A stretch of DNA of 64,000 bases, from assembly GCA_014843695.1 (NCBI GenBank), contig CM026402.1:12205512-12269511 (forward strand), read 5' to 3'. The notes below the pieces were generated by a model. That model had not been told where the DNA came from. It saw only the letters and a program-made list of their open reading frames with translations, and did not search any database. The first letter of the stretch is position 1. Each line of letters begins with the position of its first letter. The translations under genes were made by a program, and so were the position numbers. Source of the DNA: Archivesica marissinica. Its lineage: Eukaryota; Mollusca; Bivalvia; Venerida; Vesicomyidae. Of this stretch, positions 61,867 through 64,000 are shown in pieces.

Positions 61867-62681
61867 CTAAGAGGTCAAGGTATTTAATATATGATTTCGT
61901 TTGTTTAAAGCATGTTTAATGTCAAGAGCCAAATTATACAAGTCACTTCTGTTATCAGAGCTTAACAATTTCAAAAAATTATACATACTTGGTCTTGTAT
62001 AAAATCTTTTAGTAATGTAACGTTTCCTCAAATCTATACAGCATGAACATGTTAAGATAAAATGAAACTCATCTTCCACATCCAGAGTATTACAGCATTG
62101 ACAGTATCTTTCGTTTCTCTGTATTCTATTTGATGCATATCGACCAGTTTGTATTCTAAGCGAATGTGCAGATATTCTTATTCTGGTTATATATAGTCGC
62201 AATGTATATGGTAAAATGTCCAGTTAGGTTTCATATCCACAATCATATTTACAATTATTATACAGTTCAAGCACACTACTAGACGCCTTACTAGTAAACC
62301 AGCCCTGAATGAAACAATCAATCAGACGTTGTTTCAATATACATAAAAAGCTGTTTTTATTTACAACATGAGGATTACTCCAGATATCTGCAAATCCTTT
62401 TTCACACAATAATGTTTTAACATTATAAAGCCAATTGTTGATACCCTTATTACAGTCAATCAAAGATTGTGCATATACGCGCTTAAGTATTATATTATCC
62501 GAGTATAACAATTTAAACCAGTACTTAATCATACGTATGTAACGAGATATATACATGGTATATATACCCAGTTCTCCGTATACAGCTGCAGTGCATGTGG
62601 AAGATCTAACATTTAAAATTTGTTTACACAACATTAAATGGATTCTTTCAATTTCTTTGGACTTAGTGTATCCCCAAATTT
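61867..62681 (-). mobile_element. LINE ORF2 C-terminal region, one in-frame stop
   Basis: From the gap edge the minus frame reads WGYTKSKEIERIHLMLCKQI, AAVYGELGIY, FADIWSNPHV, RLIDCFIQGW, then a TAA (62224-62226), and continues in frame as LDILPYTLRLYITRIRISAH with a Cys/His cluster (CQCCNTLDVEDEFHFILTC). Apart from that stop it is open for about 270 codons. It is the C-terminal part of a non-LTR reverse transcriptase. Confidence 0.9.
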
Positions 62682-63681
62682 NNNNNNNNNNNNNNNNNNN
62701 NNNNNNNNNNNNNNNNNNNNNNNNNNNNNNNNNNNNNNNNNNNNNNNNNNNNNNNNNNNNNNNNNNNNNNNNNNNNNNNNNNNNNNNNNNNNNNNNNNNN
62801 NNNNNNNNNNNNNNNNNNNNNNNNNNNNNNNNNNNNNNNNNNNNNNNNNNNNNNNNNNNNNNNNNNNNNNNNNNNNNNNNNNNNNNNNNNNNNNNNNNNN
62901 NNNNNNNNNNNNNNNNNNNNNNNNNNNNNNNNNNNNNNNNNNNNNNNNNNNNNNNNNNNNNNNNNNNNNNNNNNNNNNNNNNNNNNNNNNNNNNNNNNNN
63001 NNNNNNNNNNNNNNNNNNNNNNNNNNNNNNNNNNNNNNNNNNNNNNNNNNNNNNNNNNNNNNNNNNNNNNNNNNNNNNNNNNNNNNNNNNNNNNNNNNNN
63101 NNNNNNNNNNNNNNNNNNNNNNNNNNNNNNNNNNNNNNNNNNNNNNNNNNNNNNNNNNNNNNNNNNNNNNNNNNNNNNNNNNNNNNNNNNNNNNNNNNNN
63201 NNNNNNNNNNNNNNNNNNNNNNNNNNNNNNNNNNNNNNNNNNNNNNNNNNNNNNNNNNNNNNNNNNNNNNNNNNNNNNNNNNNNNNNNNNNNNNNNNNNN
63301 NNNNNNNNNNNNNNNNNNNNNNNNNNNNNNNNNNNNNNNNNNNNNNNNNNNNNNNNNNNNNNNNNNNNNNNNNNNNNNNNNNNNNNNNNNNNNNNNNNNN
63401 NNNNNNNNNNNNNNNNNNNNNNNNNNNNNNNNNNNNNNNNNNNNNNNNNNNNNNNNNNNNNNNNNNNNNNNNNNNNNNNNNNNNNNNNNNNNNNNNNNNN
63501 NNNNNNNNNNNNNNNNNNNNNNNNNNNNNNNNNNNNNNNNNNNNNNNNNNNNNNNNNNNNNNNNNNNNNNNNNNNNNNNNNNNNNNNNNNNNNNNNNNNN
63601 NNNNNNNNNNNNNNNNNNNNNNNNNNNNNNNNNNNNNNNNNNNNNNNNNNNNNNNNNNNNNNNNNNNNNNNNNNNNNNNNN
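62682..63681. other. assembly gap, 1000 N
   Basis: Exactly 1000 N placeholder, lying between two LINE pieces. Confidence 0.99.
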
Positions 63682-64000
63682 TTTGATAGAGAGTGTGGAT
63701 ATTTCAGCTTCGCAAATATGTGATATATTTAATGCAATTATCGATTCGGGTTATTTCCCGGACAAGTGGACTGAAGGCACGATTATTCCGCTATATAAAA
63801 AAGGTGATACAGCCAATGTGAATAATTACCGTGGTATTACTTTAGTCAGTTGTATGTCTAAACTGTTTACAACCATTTTAAATAAACGGATTACAACCTT
63901 TTGTGAAAATAATAATATTTTATCAGATGCACAATTTGGGTTTAGAAAAGGGCGCTCTACAATCGATGCTACCAAGACTGATCTGGCCATTGCTGTTGTA
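63682..64000 (+). mobile_element. LINE reverse-transcriptase core, open to the window edge
   Basis: Open frame with SGYFPDKWTEGTIIPLYKKG, NNYRGITLVSCMSKLFTTIL and SDAQFGFRKGRSTIDA, the classic fingers and palm motifs of non-LTR reverse transcriptases before the catalytic motif. It has no stop in the visible part. It may belong to the same family as 61867-62681 but faces the other way. Confidence 0.92.

Noticed and set aside
55947..62000. Transmembrane exons that would make the AChBP gene a nicotinic receptor
   Set aside because: I looked for hydrophobic exons with splice sites on the plus strand and saw none. The stop codon and polyA signal close the gene.

Overview
This is intron- and repeat-rich, AT-rich animal DNA. 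Both recognisable genes are spliced metazoan genes. A secreted acetylcholine-binding protein (AChBP), a family best known from molluscs, together with abundant tRNA-derived SINEs, MITEs, long minisatellites and degraded LINEs, points to a lophotrochozoan, most likely a bivalve mollusc. Nothing prokaryotic is present. Two runs of exactly 1000 N (27517-28516 and 62682-63681) are scaffold gaps.

Gene 1 (minus strand, about 663-27378) is the 3' two-thirds of an RFX-family transcription factor, best matched to RFX6. I rebuilt 14 exons, plus one doubtful last exon, from splice sites whose reading phases all agree. They include a 28-nt microexon next to a long (GTGC)n tract. The visible part starts at the last strand of the winged-helix DNA-binding domain (YHYYG). 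The rest of that domain and the N-terminus are missing, in gap 1 or beyond. Introns hold SINEs, MITEs, tandem arrays and LINE remnants. A possible plus-strand exon lies at the left edge (25-277).

Right of gap 1, a 5.3-kb segment (28519-33819) is a near-identical second copy of 12203-17544, including one RFX6 exon. It may be a real duplication or an assembly artefact. It runs into a 24-bp minisatellite (33820-35965). From 36 to 48.2 kb there are transposon copies and a 5.4-kb, 40-bp satellite followed by a 36-bp array.

Gene 2 (plus strand, 48796-55946) is a complete four-exon gene for a 237-residue AChBP: signal peptide, nicotinic-receptor-type ligand-binding domain with Cys-loop and vicinal cysteines, and a stop codon where the first transmembrane helix would begin. 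Its introns hold a LINE 3' end, SINEs, a 39-bp array inside an inverted-repeat element, and a 38-bp array.

From 56.3 kb to the end are a MITE, SINEs, two abutting minisatellites (23-bp and 30-bp), an 18-20-bp array, and two LINE pieces facing away from each other across gap 2. The two genes have no evident functional link. The most informative features are the AChBP with an altered ligand pocket, the RFX6 gene whose splice-site DNA has been amplified or duplicated, and several small transposon families, one of which carries a possibly coding, conserved peptide.
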